Source: an uncultured Bacteroides sp.
Lineage (GTDB): Bacteria; Bacteroidota; Bacteroidia; Bacteroidales; Bacteroidaceae
Direction: 5' to 3'
Assembly: GCA_947646015.1 (NCBI GenBank)
Contig: CANSEY010000004.1
Span: forward strand, 124,001-188,000
Length of the DNA: 64,000 nucleotides
In this document: in pieces, positions 24,414 to 34,209 of the stretch
How the letters are laid out: every line of letters starts with the position of its first letter
Position numbering within the stretch: the stretch's first letter is position 1
Position numbers and translations under genes: made by a program
Notes under the pieces: generated by a model
Databases searched by the model: none
The model's input: only the letters and a program-made list of their open reading frames with translations
What the model was told of the DNA's origin: nothing

Positions 24414-26528
24414 ATGAGGAGAAATATATTATTAGTGCAGTTTGTAGGAGTTCTTTTATTACTTCCATCTATAATGAGTGGACAACAACACAGCAGCGAC
24501 AATAAGAATTGGGCGGAAAAGGGAGTTGTCATTCGTGAAGTGGAAATTTTAGGAAAGCGCCCGATGAAAGATATAGGCGTACAGCAGACCAGATTTGATT
24601 CACTTGTGCTTAAGGAGAATATAGCCTTGTCAATGGCGGATATACTCACTTTCAATTCTTCTATTTTTGTAAAAAGCTACGGACGTGCCACGCTTTCTAC
24701 TGTATCATTTCGGGGAACGTCTGCTTCGCATACACAGGTAACATGGAACGGTATGCGTATCAACAATCCAATGTTGGGGATGACTGACTTTTCGATGATT
24801 CCATCTTATTTTATAGATGACGCTTCTTTGCTGCATGGCACTTCATCGGTGAATATGGCTGGTGGTGGTTTGGGAGGATTGGTGAAATTATCTACAGTGC
24901 CTGCTCATCAAGAAGGCTTCGGAATGCAATATGTTCAAGGTATCGGTTCATTTAGTACCTTCGATGAGTTTCTGCAATTGAAGTATGGAGATAAACATTG
25001 GCAGATCTCGACGCGGGCGGTCTATCAGTCGTCGCCCAATGATTATAAATATCGTAATCATGATAAGAAAGAGAATATTTATGATGATAAATATAATATA
25101 ATCGAACAGTATTATCCCATAGAACGTAATCGTAGTGGTGCATACAAAGATCTGCACATTTTACAGGAGGTATATTACAATACGGATAAAGGTGATCGCT
25201 TCGGACTGAATGCGTGGTATACTGATTCTAACCGTGAACTGGCATTACTGACGACCGATCAGGGTGATCTTATGGATTTCGAGAACCGACAACGGGAACA
25301 TACACTGCGAAGTGTTTTATCATGGGATCATACGCGTGAAAACTGGAAAGTATCGGCAAGGGGAGGTTATGTGCATACATGGTTGGCATACGACTATAAG
25401 CGGGATTTGGGAAATGGTATAATGGCTACAATGACCCGTTCACGTAGTAAAGTTAATACTTTCTACGGACAGTTGGATGGAGAGTATTTTTTCTCAGATA
25501 AACTCCTTTTAACGGCGGGTGTGTCGGCTCATCAGCATTTGGTGAATAGTTTGGATAAAGATCTGAATAGAGATGATAATAAGAACGATAAGTATGGTCA
25601 GGGAAGGAAGAATGATTCTATTGTTTATTTTGATAAAGGGCGTGTTGAGTTGTCGGGCAATGTCTCATTGAAATGGCAGCCGGTCAATCGGTTGGGTATG
25701 TCATTGGTCCTTCGGGGAGAAATGTTCGGGACTAAATGGGCACCGGTTATTCCTGCCTTTTTTGTAGATTATGTTCTTTCTAAAAGAGGCAATATAATGG
25801 CAAAGGCTTCTATTACCCGTAATTATCGTTTTCCGACATTGAATGACCTTTATTTTTTGCCGGGTGGCAATCCGGCATTGAATAATGAAAGTGGATTTAC
25901 TTATGAAACGGGGCTGTCGTTTTCTGTGGGTAAGGATAATGTTTATACATTATCCGGCTCGGCTTCTTGGTTCGATCAACATATAAACGACTGGATTATT
26001 TGGCTACCTACGTCGAAGGGATTTTATTCACCCGTTAATCTTAAAAAAGTACACGCCTATGGCGTGGAAGTACAGGCTGATTATGCAGTTGCGATTGATA
26101 AAGCATGGAAGCTTGGATTAAATGGAACATTTGCGTGGACTCCTTCTATTCATGAAGGTGAGCCTACGAGCAAGGCTGACCAGTCAGTAGGGAAGCAGTT
26201 GCCATACATACCCGAATATTCAGCTACGTTATCAGGCAGGCTGACATATCGCAGTTGGGGGCTTCTTTATAAATGGTGTTACTATAGCGAACGTTATACA
26301 ATGACGAGTAATGCTGTATCCTATACGGGACATCTTCCACCCTATCTTATGAGCAACGTGACCCTTGAAAAAGGATTCTCACTCCGTTGGGCGGATTTAT
26401 CCTTAAAAGGGACAGTCAATAATCTCTTTGACGAAGAGTATCTTTCAGTATTATCTCGTCCGATGCCGGGAATTAACTTCGAGTTCTTTATCGGTATAAC
26501 CCCCAAGTGGGGTAAGAAGAAAAAATAG
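24414..26528 (+). CDS. btuB: TonB-dependent cobalamin transporter BtuB
   Basis: 704 residues, smaller than SusC and without an N-terminal carboxypeptidase-like domain. Signal peptide followed by VVIREVEILGKRPMKDIG (TonB-box area), then the plug: ALSMADILTFNSSIFVKSYG, STVSFRGTSASHTQVTWNG, GTSSVNMAGGGLGGLVKL. The barrel has ITRNYRFPTLNDLYFLPGGN, a strong TonB-receptor signature, and NNLFDEEYLSVLSRPMPGIN near the end. Residues about 190-240 form an Asp/Asn/Lys-rich extracellular loop. Together with BtuG it moves B12 into the periplasm for BtuFCD. Directly downstream of btuG in the same riboswitch-controlled transcript. Homologous systems carry several BtuB paralogues with different corrinoid preference; specificity cannot be read here. 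Confidence 0.93.
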   Translation: MRRNILLVQFVGVLLLLPSIMSGQQHSSDNKNWAEKGVVIREVEILGKRPMKDIGVQQTRFDSLVLKENIALSMADILTFNSSIFVKSYGRATLSTVSFRGTSASHTQVTWNGMRINNPMLGMTDFSMIPSYFIDDASLLHGTSSVNMAGGGLGGLVKLSTVPAHQEGFGMQYVQGIGSFSTFDEFLQLKYGDKHWQISTRAVYQSSPNDYKYRNHDKKENIYDDKYNIIEQYYPIERNRSGAYKDLHILQEVYYNTDKGDRFGLNAWYTDSNRELALLTTDQGDLMDFENRQREHTLRSVLSWDHTRENWKVSARGGYVHTWLAYDYKRDLGNGIMATMTRSRSKVNTFYGQLDGEYFFSDKLLLTAGVSAHQHLVNSLDKDLNRDDNKNDKYGQGRKNDSIVYFDKGRVELSGNVSLKWQPVNRLGMSLVLRGEMFGTKWAPVIPAFFVDYVLSKRGNIMAKASITRNYRFPTLNDLYFLPGGNPALNNESGFTYETGLSFSVGKDNVYTLSGSASWFDQHINDWIIWLPTSKGFYSPVNLKKVHAYGVEVQADYAVAIDKAWKLGLNGTFAWTPSIHEGEPTSKADQSVGKQLPYIPEYSATLSGRLTYRSWGLLYKWCYYSERYTMTSNAVSYTGHLPPYLMSNVTLEKGFSLRWADLSLKGTVNNLFDEEYLSVLSRPMPGINFEFFIGITPKWGKKKK

Positions 26529-26658
26529 GCGGGTGACAGCCGGACTCCTGTGCCATGTAGATGTATTATTGGCAGAGTATATATGAAAAAGGATGCTTTC
26601 CGATAGTTTCTTTTAAATATAACTTTTGTATAATGGTGCATCTTTTAGAAAAAAGTCG

Positions 26659-26666
26659 TATGTTTG
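26659..26666 (+). promoter_or_regulatory. -7 element for the cytidylate-kinase-like gene
   Basis: TATGTTTG (TAnnTTTG) 27 bp before the ATG at 26694. It makes the upstream TTG reading at 26664 untenable as a start and suggests a promoter independent of btuB. Confidence 0.5.
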
Positions 26667-26693
26667 CTATCAAACCATAAAACAAAATGTACT

Positions 26694-27329
26694 ATGAGCG
26701 GTAATTATGTTATCAATATCGGTCGCCAGTTAGGTAGCGGCGGAAAAGAAATAGGAGAGAAGTTGGCAGCCCGTTTGGGAATCGACTTTTATGATAAGGA
26801 ACTGATCAACCTGGCTTCCGAAGAGAGCGGCTTATGTAAGGAGTTCTTCGAAAAAGCAGATGAAAAGGCCTCGCAAGGCATTATCGGCGGACTGTTCGGT
26901 ATGCGTTTTCCTTTCATCAGTGAAGGGGCAATGCCATGTACCAACTGTCTGAGCAATGATGCTTTATTTAAGGTGCAGAGTGATGTCATCCGTCGTCTGG
27001 CGGCAGAAAAATCCTGTGTGTTCGTCGGGCGTTGTGCCGACTATATTTTACGGGAACATCCCCGTTGTGCAAATGTCTTTATCTCGGCTACTAAAGAAGA
27101 TCGTATCGCACGGTTGTGTCAGATGCATCGTATTGATGAGGAAGCTGCGGAAGAGATGATAGAAAAAGCGGATAAGAGACGTTCGGAGTATTATAATTAC
27201 TACAGTTATAAGACATGGGGAGCAGCGGCTACTTATCATTTGTGTGTTGATTCCTCTTCTTTGGGAATTGAAGAGACGGTTCGGTTTGTGGAAGAGTTTG
27301 TGGCTAAAAAGCTACAGATTGGAATGTAA
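26694..27329 (+). CDS. Cytidylate-kinase-like P-loop protein
   Basis: 211 residues from the ATG at 26694. The N-terminus has a degenerate Walker A (GRQLGSGGKEIGEKLA, with GGKEI instead of GKS/T), then LGIDFYDKELINLASEESGL, VFVGRCADYILREHPRCANV and CVDSSSLGIEETVRFVEEFV. This is the pattern of the Cytidylate_kin2 (PF13189-type) family common in gut anaerobes, whose substrate is mostly untested. It lies after btuB but has its own -7 element, and converges on the AspT-type transporter gene with a shared bidirectional terminator. No direct link with B12 is visible. A Cys-containing stretch (AMPCTNCLSNDALF) in the middle could bind metal. Confidence 0.8.
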   Translation: MSGNYVINIGRQLGSGGKEIGEKLAARLGIDFYDKELINLASEESGLCKEFFEKADEKASQGIIGGLFGMRFPFISEGAMPCTNCLSNDALFKVQSDVIRRLAAEKSCVFVGRCADYILREHPRCANVFISATKEDRIARLCQMHRIDEEAAEEMIEKADKRRSEYYNYYSYKTWGAAATYHLCVDSSSLGIEETVRFVEEFVAKKLQIGM

Positions 27330-27356
27330 TTGAAGAAGAAAACAAAATCCCGATAA

Positions 27357-27401
27357 TAATAAAGCCGGCCTAATTCAGAAAGAATTTAGCCGGCTTTATT
27401 T
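27357..27401. terminator. Bidirectional terminator between convergent genes
   Basis: AATAAAGCCGGC and GCCGGCTTTATT pair perfectly, with a partly paired CTAATTC / GAATTTA extension around AGAAA. Flanking A and T runs on either side let it work for both the + strand kinase-like gene and the - strand transporter gene. Confidence 0.85.
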
Positions 27402-27418
27402 ATTTAATTAAGTTCGCT

Positions 27419-29083
27419 TTACATCATCGCCAGTAATATCATCTGTCCCGTCAGGATACGAAGGAACATAGATAACGGATAAACTGTAGAATATCCTACT
27501 GCCGGAGCATCACTGGATGTCACCTGATTGGCATAAGCCAATGCGGGAGGGTCCGTATTACTACCGGCTATCAATCCCATCAGAGTGAAGTAGTTTACCT
27601 TATAATATAGTCTTGCAATTGCACCGATGATAAGCAACGGGATGACAGTGATCAGGAAACCACAGCCTACATACAGTAAGCCGTCGCCTTCTACAACTGT
27701 TTGTACGAAGTTGGCACCCGCATCTATACCTACACTGGCAAGGAATAGCACAATACCGATTTCGCGCAGCATCAGGTTGGCACTCATTGTGGTGTAAGTC
27801 ACCAAATGAAGTTTGTGTCCGAAACGTCCGATCAGGATAGCTACCACCAGCGGACCACCAGCCAAACCTAATTTCAGAGGAGTCGGCATACCGGGGAATG
27901 CAATCGGAAGACTTCCTAAAAGAATACCTAAGAAGATACCTACGAAGATAGTAACGATATTCGGTGTGTCCAGACGTTTCAGTTGGTTACCCAAAACACC
28001 AGCTACACGCTCTACCGCATCTTGCTGACCTACTACCATTACGCGGTCACCTACCTGCAATATCAGGTTCGGATCAGCGAACAGGTCCATACCGGAACGG
28101 TTGACACGGGTCACGTTGACACCATACATACTACGGAAGTGCATGGAACCGAGCGTTTTTCCGTTAATTTCCGGTTTAGTAACCAGAATACGGCGGGAAA
28201 CCATCGGAAGATCCTGCTTCTCCCAGTCCAGTTCGACTTCTTTTCCGATAAATACGGTGATGGCGGGAGCATCTTCTTCCGAACAGACAATAAACAGCTG
28301 GTCGCCCATATTGAATATCGTTTCGTGGTTCGGAATACTTACGTGTCCTTCGTGACGGATACGGGAGCAAACAAAGTTGCGTCCCAGAAATTCTTTGATT
28401 TCAATCAGTGTTTTTCCGCTGATAGACTCATTGCGTACCTCAAGGCTCATCATGTGCGGCTTGTGGTGCGCGTCTCCGCTCTGAGTTTTCAGGCTCTCTT
28501 CCTCTTTGGTCATATTGACGCGGAAGATGTAACGGATAGCGATGATAGAACCGATGATACCTACCACACCCAGCGGATACGCACAGGCATAACCCAGTGC
28601 AATCTGCGGTCCGTTGTAGCTCAACTGGTTTAGGGCCTCATTGGCGGCACCAAGTCCCGGAGTGTTCGTCACAGCTCCGTAGAGGATACCTACCATCATC
28701 GGCAGTTCCACACGACCGTTCCAGAGGTAATAAAGCCCCAATGCAACAGCAATATTTAACACTACGATGCCTACAGCCAACAGGTTCAATGTCATTCCCC
28801 CCTTTTTGAAAGAAGAGAAGAACGATGGCCCCACCTGAAGACCGATACAGAATACGAACAAGATCAATCCGAATTCTCGGATGAAATGTAGGATGTGTGT
28901 ATCGGCTGTGAAGCCGAAATGTCCCATTAGGATGCCGGCAAACAAAACAAAAGTGACTCCCAAAGATACTCCGAATATCTTTATTTTACCGAGATACACA
29001 CCGGCTGCCACTACAAAAGCGTAGAGGAATACAATGTGTGCCACAGAGCTAGGGTCCCACAATAAACTTTGTAACCAATCCAT
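27419..29083 (-). CDS. AspT/YidE-type transporter with paired TrkA-C domains
   Basis: 554 residues. It has two halves of hydrophobic segments (about residues 12-180 and 375-554) with the AspT duplication motif (GNTPGLGA-like [16 protein letters not shown] in the first, [15 protein letters not shown] in the second). Between them are two TrkA-C/RCK_C domains (about 205-285: [20 protein letters not shown]; 290-370: [20 protein letters not shown]). This layout is that of the AAE (aspartate:alanine exchanger) family. Members studied exchange amino acids or succinate; substrate here is unknown. A TAATTTTG element upstream gives a separate leftward promoter, divergent from mutAB. Succinate handling would fit the mutase next door, but that is speculation. 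Confidence 0.85.
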   Translation of the reverse strand: MDWLQSLLWDPSSVAHIVFLYAFVVAAGVYLGKIKIFGVSLGVTFVLFAGILMGHFGFTADTHILHFIREFGLILFVFCIGLQVGPSFFSSFKKGGMTLNLLAVGIVVLNIAVALGLYYLWNGRVELPMMVGILYGAVTNTPGLGAANEALNQLSYNGPQIALGYACAYPLGVVGIIGSIIAIRYIFRVNMTKEEESLKTQSGDAHHKPHMMSLEVRNESISGKTLIEIKEFLGRNFVCSRIRHEGHVSIPNHETIFNMGDQLFIVCSEEDAPAITVFIGKEVELDWEKQDLPMVSRRILVTKPEINGKTLGSMHFRSMYGVNVTRVNRSGMDLFADPNLILQVGDRVMVVGQQDAVERVAGVLGNQLKRLDTPNIVTIFVGIFLGILLGSLPIAFPGMPTPLKLGLAGGPLVVAILIGRFGHKLHLVTYTTMSANLMLREIGIVLFLASVGIDAGANFVQTVVEGDGLLYVGCGFLITVIPLLIIGAIARLYYKVNYFTLMGLIAGSNTDPPALAYANQVTSSDAPAVGYSTVYPLSMFLRILTGQMILLAMM

Positions 29084-29124
29084 AAATATTAGTAGTTTTT
29101 ATAATGTTCTTCTAAAAACGGGTG

Positions 29125-29132
29125 CAAAATTA
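29125..29132 (-). promoter_or_regulatory. -7 element for the AspT-type transporter gene
   Basis: The complement reads TAATTTTG (TAnnTTTG), about 42 bp before the start codon at 29083. Confidence 0.45.
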
Positions 29133-29170
29133 CTCATTACATCGGAGCTAATCAAATAAAAGGAGAACTA

Positions 29171-29252
29171 AAAATGAAGAATGAAGAATTTGCTTCGTTT
29201 AGCCTTAAGTTGCACGGAGATTCTTCATTCTTAGTTTATCATTCTTCATTTT
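29171..29252. repeat. Nested inverted repeats between AspT-type gene and mutA
   Basis: AAAATGAAGAATGA (29171-29184) and TCATTCTTCATTTT (29239-29252) are perfect 14-bp inverted copies. AAGAATGAAGAAT (about 29177-29189) also pairs perfectly with ATTCTTCATTCTT (29220-29232), so two mutually exclusive stems are possible. It could be a small dispersed palindromic element or a regulatory hairpin. The rest of this 317-bp gap holds the two divergent promoters. Confidence 0.6.
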
Positions 29253-29294
29253 CTCTCTGTAACCTGTAGTGCGAATTTTTTCTAAAAAGAAGAA

Positions 29295-29332
29295 TCGTTC
29301 GAACTTATTAATTATATTTGCAAGTCGAACGA
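29295..29332 (+). promoter_or_regulatory. mutAB promoter flanked by an 8-bp inverted repeat
   Basis: The -7 element TATATTTG lies at 29313-29320, giving a leader of about 70-75 nt. TCGTTCGA (29295-29302) and TCGAACGA (29325-29332) flank it symmetrically, a typical operator geometry. No cobalamin riboswitch is seen ahead of mutA, so control is probably at this promoter. Confidence 0.6.
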
Positions 29333-29400
29333 CTGACATTTAGAAAGAGACAAATAAAAATAAAGACAATATTAATTCTTGTTTTAATTTTAAATAAACT

Positions 29401-31302
29401 ATGGCAGACAAAAAAGAAAAACTCTTCTCAGACTTTTCTCCTGTCTCCACCGAACAATGGATGGAGAAGGTTACAGCCGACTTGAAAGGTGCTGATTTTG
29501 AGAAGAAGCTCGTTTGGAAGACAAACGAAGGGTTCAAAGTGAAACCTTTCTACCGGATGGAAGATCTGGAGGGTTTGAAAACAACAGATGCACTTCCCGG
29601 AGAATTTCCTTATCTGAGAGGAACCAAGAAGAACAATAATGAGTGGTTGGTTCGTCAGGAAATCAAAGTAGAATGCCCGAAGGAAGCCAATGCCAAAGCA
29701 CTGGATATTCTGAACAAAGGTGTTGACTCACTTTCTTTCCACGTAAAAGCAAAGGAACTCAATGCGGAATACATTGAAACACTGTTGAATGATATTCAGG
29801 CTGAATGTGTAGAACTGAACTTCTCTACTTGTCAGGGACATGTGGTTGAATTGGCCGGTCTGCTGGTAGCTTATTTCCAGAAGAAGGATTATGATGTGAA
29901 GAAACTGAGAGGTTCTGTCAATTATGACTTCTTTAACAAGATGCTGACTCGCGGTAAAGAAAAAGGCGATATGGTTCAAACTGCCAAAGCCCTGATCGAA
30001 GCTATCCAACCGCTTCCTTTCTATCGTGTACTGAATGTAAATGCAATCTCGCTGAATAATGCCGGAGCTTACATTTCTCAGGAACTGGGTTATGCATTGG
30101 CATGGGGTAATGAATACATGAACCAGCTGACAGACGCAGGTATCCCTGCTGCTACAGTAGCCAAGAAAATTAAGTTCAACTTCGGTATCAGTTCCAACTA
30201 CTTCCTTGAAATTGCAAAATTCCGTGCAGCACGTATGCTGTGGGCAAACATTGTAGCTTCTTACCATCCTGAATGCTTGCGTGATTGCGATAATAAGGGG
30301 GCTAATGGAGAATGTCGTTGTGCTGCGAAGATGGCGGTTCATGCCGAAACTTCCACTTTCAATCTTACTTTGTTTGACGCTCATGTGAACTTGCTTCGTA
30401 CACAGACTGAAGCGATGAGTGCTGCATTGGCAGGTGTGGATTCAATGACAGTCGTTCCGTTCGATAAGACCTATTCGACTCCGGATGAATTCTCTGAACG
30501 CCTTGCACGTAACCAGCAGTTGCTACTGAAAGAAGAATCTCATTTTGATAAAGTGATAGACCCGGCTGCCGGTTCTTATTATATCGAGAACCTGACAGTG
30601 TCTATCGCTAAACAAGCGTGGGAACTCTTCCTTGCCGTAGAAGAGGCAGGCGGTTTCTATGCTGCACTGAAAGCCGGTACAGTTCAGGCAGCAGTGAACG
30701 AAAGCAACAAGGCTCGTCATAAGGCAGTTGCTCAACGTCGTGAAGTGCTACTGGGTACCAACCAGTTCCCGAACTTCAATGAAAAAGCAGGCGAGAAACA
30801 GCCGATAGAAGCTAAATGCTGCTGCGGAGGTGATGCTCATACTTGCGAGAAAGATGTGGATACTTTGGTATTTGACCGTGCTGCCAGCGAATTTGAGGCG
30901 TTGCGTCTTGAAACGGAAGCTTCCGGCAAACGTCCGAAAGCATTCATGCTGACTATCGGTAATCTGGCTATGCGTCAGGCACGTGCGCAATACTCTTGCA
31001 ACTTCCTCGCTTGTGCCGGATATGAAGTTATTGACAACCTCGGATTCGAAACGGTGGAAGCCGGAGTAGAAGCTGCTATGGCTGCTAAAGCTGACATTGT
31101 AGTTCTCTGTTCAAGCGATGACGAATATGCGGAATATGCGGTGCCGGCTTTCAAAGCATTGGACGGCCGTGCTATGTTTATCGTAGCAGGTGCTCCCGCC
31201 TGTATGGATGAACTGAAGGCAGCAGGTATCGAGAACTTCATCCACGTGCGTGTCAACGTATTGGATACCTTGAAAGAGTTTAACGCCAAACTATTGAAGT
31301 AA
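29401..31302 (+). CDS. mutA: Methylmalonyl-CoA mutase small (beta) subunit
   Basis: 633 residues, the usual length of the non-catalytic subunit. The N-terminal barrel has [35 protein letters not shown] (matching the large subunit's [17 protein letters not shown]) and [15 protein letters not shown]. The C-terminal B12-domain-like fold (from about residue 505) lacks the DxHxxG cobalamin motif, as expected for this subunit. A Cys-rich insertion ([16 protein letters not shown], about residues 475-490) precedes that domain and is unusual. It pairs with MutB to convert succinyl-CoA and (R)-methylmalonyl-CoA, the step leading to propionate in Bacteroides. The start ATG follows a leader of about 75 nt; only 1 bp separates its stop from the mutB start. 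Confidence 0.95.
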   Translation: MADKKEKLFSDFSPVSTEQWMEKVTADLKGADFEKKLVWKTNEGFKVKPFYRMEDLEGLKTTDALPGEFPYLRGTKKNNNEWLVRQEIKVECPKEANAKALDILNKGVDSLSFHVKAKELNAEYIETLLNDIQAECVELNFSTCQGHVVELAGLLVAYFQKKDYDVKKLRGSVNYDFFNKMLTRGKEKGDMVQTAKALIEAIQPLPFYRVLNVNAISLNNAGAYISQELGYALAWGNEYMNQLTDAGIPAATVAKKIKFNFGISSNYFLEIAKFRAARMLWANIVASYHPECLRDCDNKGANGECRCAAKMAVHAETSTFNLTLFDAHVNLLRTQTEAMSAALAGVDSMTVVPFDKTYSTPDEFSERLARNQQLLLKEESHFDKVIDPAAGSYYIENLTVSIAKQAWELFLAVEEAGGFYAALKAGTVQAAVNESNKARHKAVAQRREVLLGTNQFPNFNEKAGEKQPIEAKCCCGGDAHTCEKDVDTLVFDRAASEFEALRLETEASGKRPKAFMLTIGNLAMRQARAQYSCNFLACAGYEVIDNLGFETVEAGVEAAMAAKADIVVLCSSDDEYAEYAVPAFKALDGRAMFIVAGAPACMDELKAAGIENFIHVRVNVLDTLKEFNAKLLK

Positions 31303-31303
31303 G

Positions 31304-33451
31304 ATGAGAAAAGATTTTAAAAACTTAGATATATATGCTGCATTTCAGCCCGCTAACGGTGCTGAATGGCAAAAGGCTAACGGTATTTCCGCTGATTGGA
31401 ATACACCGGAACACATTGACGTGAAGCCTGTTTATACAAAAGAGGACCTCGAAGGAATGGAACACCTCGGCTATGCTGCCGGACTTCCTCCTTATCTGCG
31501 TGGTCCGTATTCAGTGATGTACACTCTTCGCCCCTGGACTATCCGTCAGTACGCCGGATTCTCTACTGCCGAAGAATCAAATGCTTTCTATCGCCGTAAC
31601 CTGGCTTCCGGTCAGAAAGGTTTGTCCGTAGCATTTGACTTGGCTACTCACCGCGGTTATGACCCCGATCACGAACGTGTGGTAGGTGACGTAGGTAAGG
31701 CTGGTGTATCTATCTGCTCACTCGAAAACATGAAAGTATTGTTCGACGGTATTCCTTTGAGCAAGATGTCCGTGTCTATGACGATGAACGGTGCGGTACT
31801 TCCGATTATGGCATTCTATATCAATGCAGGTCTGGAACAGGGTGCTAAACTCGAAGAAATGGCCGGTACTATCCAGAATGATATTCTGAAAGAGTTCATG
31901 GTGCGTAATACCTATATCTATCCGCCTGCATTCTCTATGAAGATTATTTCCGATATCTTCGAATATACTTCGCAGAAGATGCCAAAGTTCAACTCCATCT
32001 CTATCTCCGGTTACCATATGCAGGAAGCAGGTGCGACGGCAGATATCGAGCTGGCTTATACATTGGCCGACGGTCTGGAATATCTGCGTGCCGGAACAGC
32101 GGCAGGTATCGATATCGATGCGTTCGCTCCCCGTCTGTCTTTCTTCTGGGCGATTGGTACCAATCACTTCATGGAAATCGCGAAGATGCGTGCTGCCCGT
32201 ATGTTGTGGGCTAAGATTGTAAAACAATTCAATCCGAAGAATCCGAAATCACTGGCATTGCGTACACACTCTCAGACTTCCGGCTGGTCGCTGACAGAAC
32301 AAGACCCGTTCAATAACGTAGGACGTACTTGTATCGAAGCCATGGCTGCCGCTTTGGGACATACACAGTCTTTGCATACCAATGCGCTGGATGAGGCTAT
32401 TGCCCTACCGACAGACTTCTCCGCACGTATTGCCCGTAATACTCAGATTTATATTCAGGAAGAAACCTATATCTGTAAGAACGTTGACCCATGGGGCGGT
32501 TCTTACTACGTAGAAGCTCTGACCAACGAACTGGCTCACAAGGCTTGGGAACGTATCGAGGAAGTAGAAAAACTGGGTGGTATGGCGAAAGCTATCGAGA
32601 CCGGTATTCCTAAGATGCGTATCGAAGAAGCTGCTGCACGTACGCAGGCCCGTATCGACAGCGGTTCTCAGACTATTGTTGGTGTGAACAAATATCGTCT
32701 GGAAAAAGAAGCTCCGATTGATATCCTTGAGATTGATAACACGGCAGTTCGTCTTGAACAGATCGAGAACCTGAAACGTTTGAAAGAAGGACGTAACCAG
32801 GCAGAAGTGGACAAAGCACTGGCAGCCATCACCGAATGCGTGGAGACCGGTAAGGGTAACTTGCTGGAACTGGCTGTAGAAGCTGCTCGTGTTCGTGCAA
32901 CGCTGGGTGAAATCTCCTATGCTTGCGAAAAGGTTGTAGGACGTTATAAAGCAATAATTAGAACAATATCAGGCGTGTATTCATCAGAAAGTAAAAACGA
33001 TGGCGACTTCAAGCGTGCATGTGAACTGGCTGAGAAGTTTGCTAAGAAAGAGGGACGTCAACCTCGTATTATGGTTGCGAAGATGGGACAGGACGGTCAC
33101 GACCGTGGTGCCAAAGTGGTAGCAACCGGTTATGCAGACTGTGGCTTCGACGTAGACATGGGACCATTGTTCCAGACTCCGGCGGAAGCTGCCCGTGAAG
33201 CTGTAGAAAATGACGTTCACGTAGTAGGTGTTTCTTCATTGGCTGCCGGACACAAGACGTTGATTCCGCAGATTATGGAAGAACTGAAAAAGCTGGGTCG
33301 TGAAGATATCGTGGTAATTGCCGGCGGTGTTATCCCTGCACAGGATTATGACTTCCTGTATAAGGCAGGTGTAGCTGCTATTTTCGGTCCCGGTACTCCG
33401 GTAGCGAAGGCTGCTTGCCAGATTCTGGAAATCCTGATGGATGAAGAATAA
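31304..33451 (+). CDS. mutB: Methylmalonyl-CoA mutase large (alpha) subunit, B12-dependent
   Basis: 715 residues, canonical length. The TIM-barrel substrate domain (1-560) has [54 protein letters not shown] and [16 protein letters not shown], all hallmark stretches. The C-terminal cobalamin domain carries GQDGHDRG with His599 as the lower axial ligand (DxHxxG = 597-602), plus [16 protein letters not shown] and [10 protein letters not shown]. It needs adenosylcobalamin, so it depends on the B12 uptake genes about 5 kb to the left. Co-transcribed with mutA, followed by a hairpin terminator at 33482-33530. Sequence looks fully functional. Confidence 0.98.
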   Translation: MRKDFKNLDIYAAFQPANGAEWQKANGISADWNTPEHIDVKPVYTKEDLEGMEHLGYAAGLPPYLRGPYSVMYTLRPWTIRQYAGFSTAEESNAFYRRNLASGQKGLSVAFDLATHRGYDPDHERVVGDVGKAGVSICSLENMKVLFDGIPLSKMSVSMTMNGAVLPIMAFYINAGLEQGAKLEEMAGTIQNDILKEFMVRNTYIYPPAFSMKIISDIFEYTSQKMPKFNSISISGYHMQEAGATADIELAYTLADGLEYLRAGTAAGIDIDAFAPRLSFFWAIGTNHFMEIAKMRAARMLWAKIVKQFNPKNPKSLALRTHSQTSGWSLTEQDPFNNVGRTCIEAMAAALGHTQSLHTNALDEAIALPTDFSARIARNTQIYIQEETYICKNVDPWGGSYYVEALTNELAHKAWERIEEVEKLGGMAKAIETGIPKMRIEEAAARTQARIDSGSQTIVGVNKYRLEKEAPIDILEIDNTAVRLEQIENLKRLKEGRNQAEVDKALAAITECVETGKGNLLELAVEAARVRATLGEISYACEKVVGRYKAIIRTISGVYSSESKNDGDFKRACELAEKFAKKEGRQPRIMVAKMGQDGHDRGAKVVATGYADCGFDVDMGPLFQTPAEAAREAVENDVHVVGVSSLAAGHKTLIPQIMEELKKLGREDIVVIAGGVIPAQDYDFLYKAGVAAIFGPGTPVAKAACQILEILMDEE

Positions 33452-33481
33452 ACACAACGTTTTTTCTTGTAAATAATAGTT

Positions 33482-33530
33482 TATCCCGCCCTTCGGTTAT
33501 ACCAGACCGACAGGACGGGATACCTTTTTT
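33482..33530 (+). terminator. Intrinsic terminator of mutAB
   Basis: TATCCCG at 33482 pairs with CGGGATA near 33516-33522, with an inner CTTCGGT / ACCGA stem. CCTTTTTT follows. It lies about 30 bp after the mutB stop. Confidence 0.8.
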
Positions 33531-33561
33531 CCAGCATTCTTTGTCATAGCTGAGATTTGCT

Positions 33562-33569
33562 TATATTTG
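33562..33569 (+). promoter_or_regulatory. -7 element for the ECF sigma gene
   Basis: TATATTTG (TAnnTTTG) 30 bp upstream of the ATG at 33599, with transcription expected near 33576. It excludes the longer reading that begins with TTG at 33557. Confidence 0.6.
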
Positions 33570-33598
33570 TCTACCCCTTCATTGCAAAAACTAAGCGA

Positions 33599-34150
33599 AT
33601 GAATGAAAAGACAAATGACATGGATGCCCGTTTTGAGCAATTTTATGCTGCCAACTTCCCGCGTGTCAAGAACTTTGCACGCTTGTTGACTAAGTCAGAG
33701 GAAGATGCGGAAGATATCGCTCAGAATATTTTTCTAAAGTTGTGGACCCGTCCCGATCTGTGGCAGGGGCAGGAGTCTATGACAGGTTATCTTTATACAG
33801 TTACCCGAAATGAAATCTTCAACCTGTTCAAGCATCAAAAGGTGGAACAGGAGTATGAAAGTCATATCATCCGTTCGCAATTAATCGGTGAACTGTGCGA
33901 TGAAGACACCTCCCTTCTCGAAAATCTTTACTATAAAGAGATCGTGCTGCTTGTCGAACTGGCACTTAATCAGTTGCCTCCCCGCCGGAAACAGGTTTTT
34001 GAGATGAGCCGTATAGAAGGACTTTCTCATAAAGAAATAGCCGAAAAACTGCAAATCCCTGTACGCACGGTAGAAGACCATATCTATAAGACATTGACAG
34101 AACTGCGCAAAGTGTTAATGTTTGTTATACTGCCCGTTCTGTTCCCGTAG
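33599..34150 (+). CDS. ECF RNA polymerase sigma factor (FecI-like)
   Basis: 183 residues. Sigma region 2 (about 12-75): FEQFYAANFPRVKNFARLLT, EEDAEDIAQNIFLKLW. Region 4 (about 120-175): LNQLPPRRKQVFEMSRIEGL, SHKEIAEKLQIPVRTVEDHI. This is the ECF subgroup linked to FecR anti-sigma factors and STN-containing SusC proteins in Bacteroides, where binding of a glycan at the transporter releases the sigma factor to switch on the PUL. Next gene is a FecR homologue (59 bp away), then the SusC gene with an STN domain, so the whole signalling chain is present. The start was chosen by the promoter position. Confidence 0.93.
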   Translation: MNEKTNDMDARFEQFYAANFPRVKNFARLLTKSEEDAEDIAQNIFLKLWTRPDLWQGQESMTGYLYTVTRNEIFNLFKHQKVEQEYESHIIRSQLIGELCDEDTSLLENLYYKEIVLLVELALNQLPPRRKQVFEMSRIEGLSHKEIAEKLQIPVRTVEDHIYKTLTELRKVLMFVILPVLFP

Positions 34151-34209
34151 TTTGCCTTTCTGAGTAGTGGTATTTATGTAAGCGTTTCTATAAACCAATA
34201 AATACTTTT

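Noticed and set aside
30822..30870. Cys-rich MutA insertion as evidence of a frame error
   Set aside because: The frame is continuous on both sides and the C-terminal domain follows normally.
33557..33598. TTG start for the ECF sigma factor
   Set aside because: It overlaps the predicted -7 element, so it would precede the transcription start.
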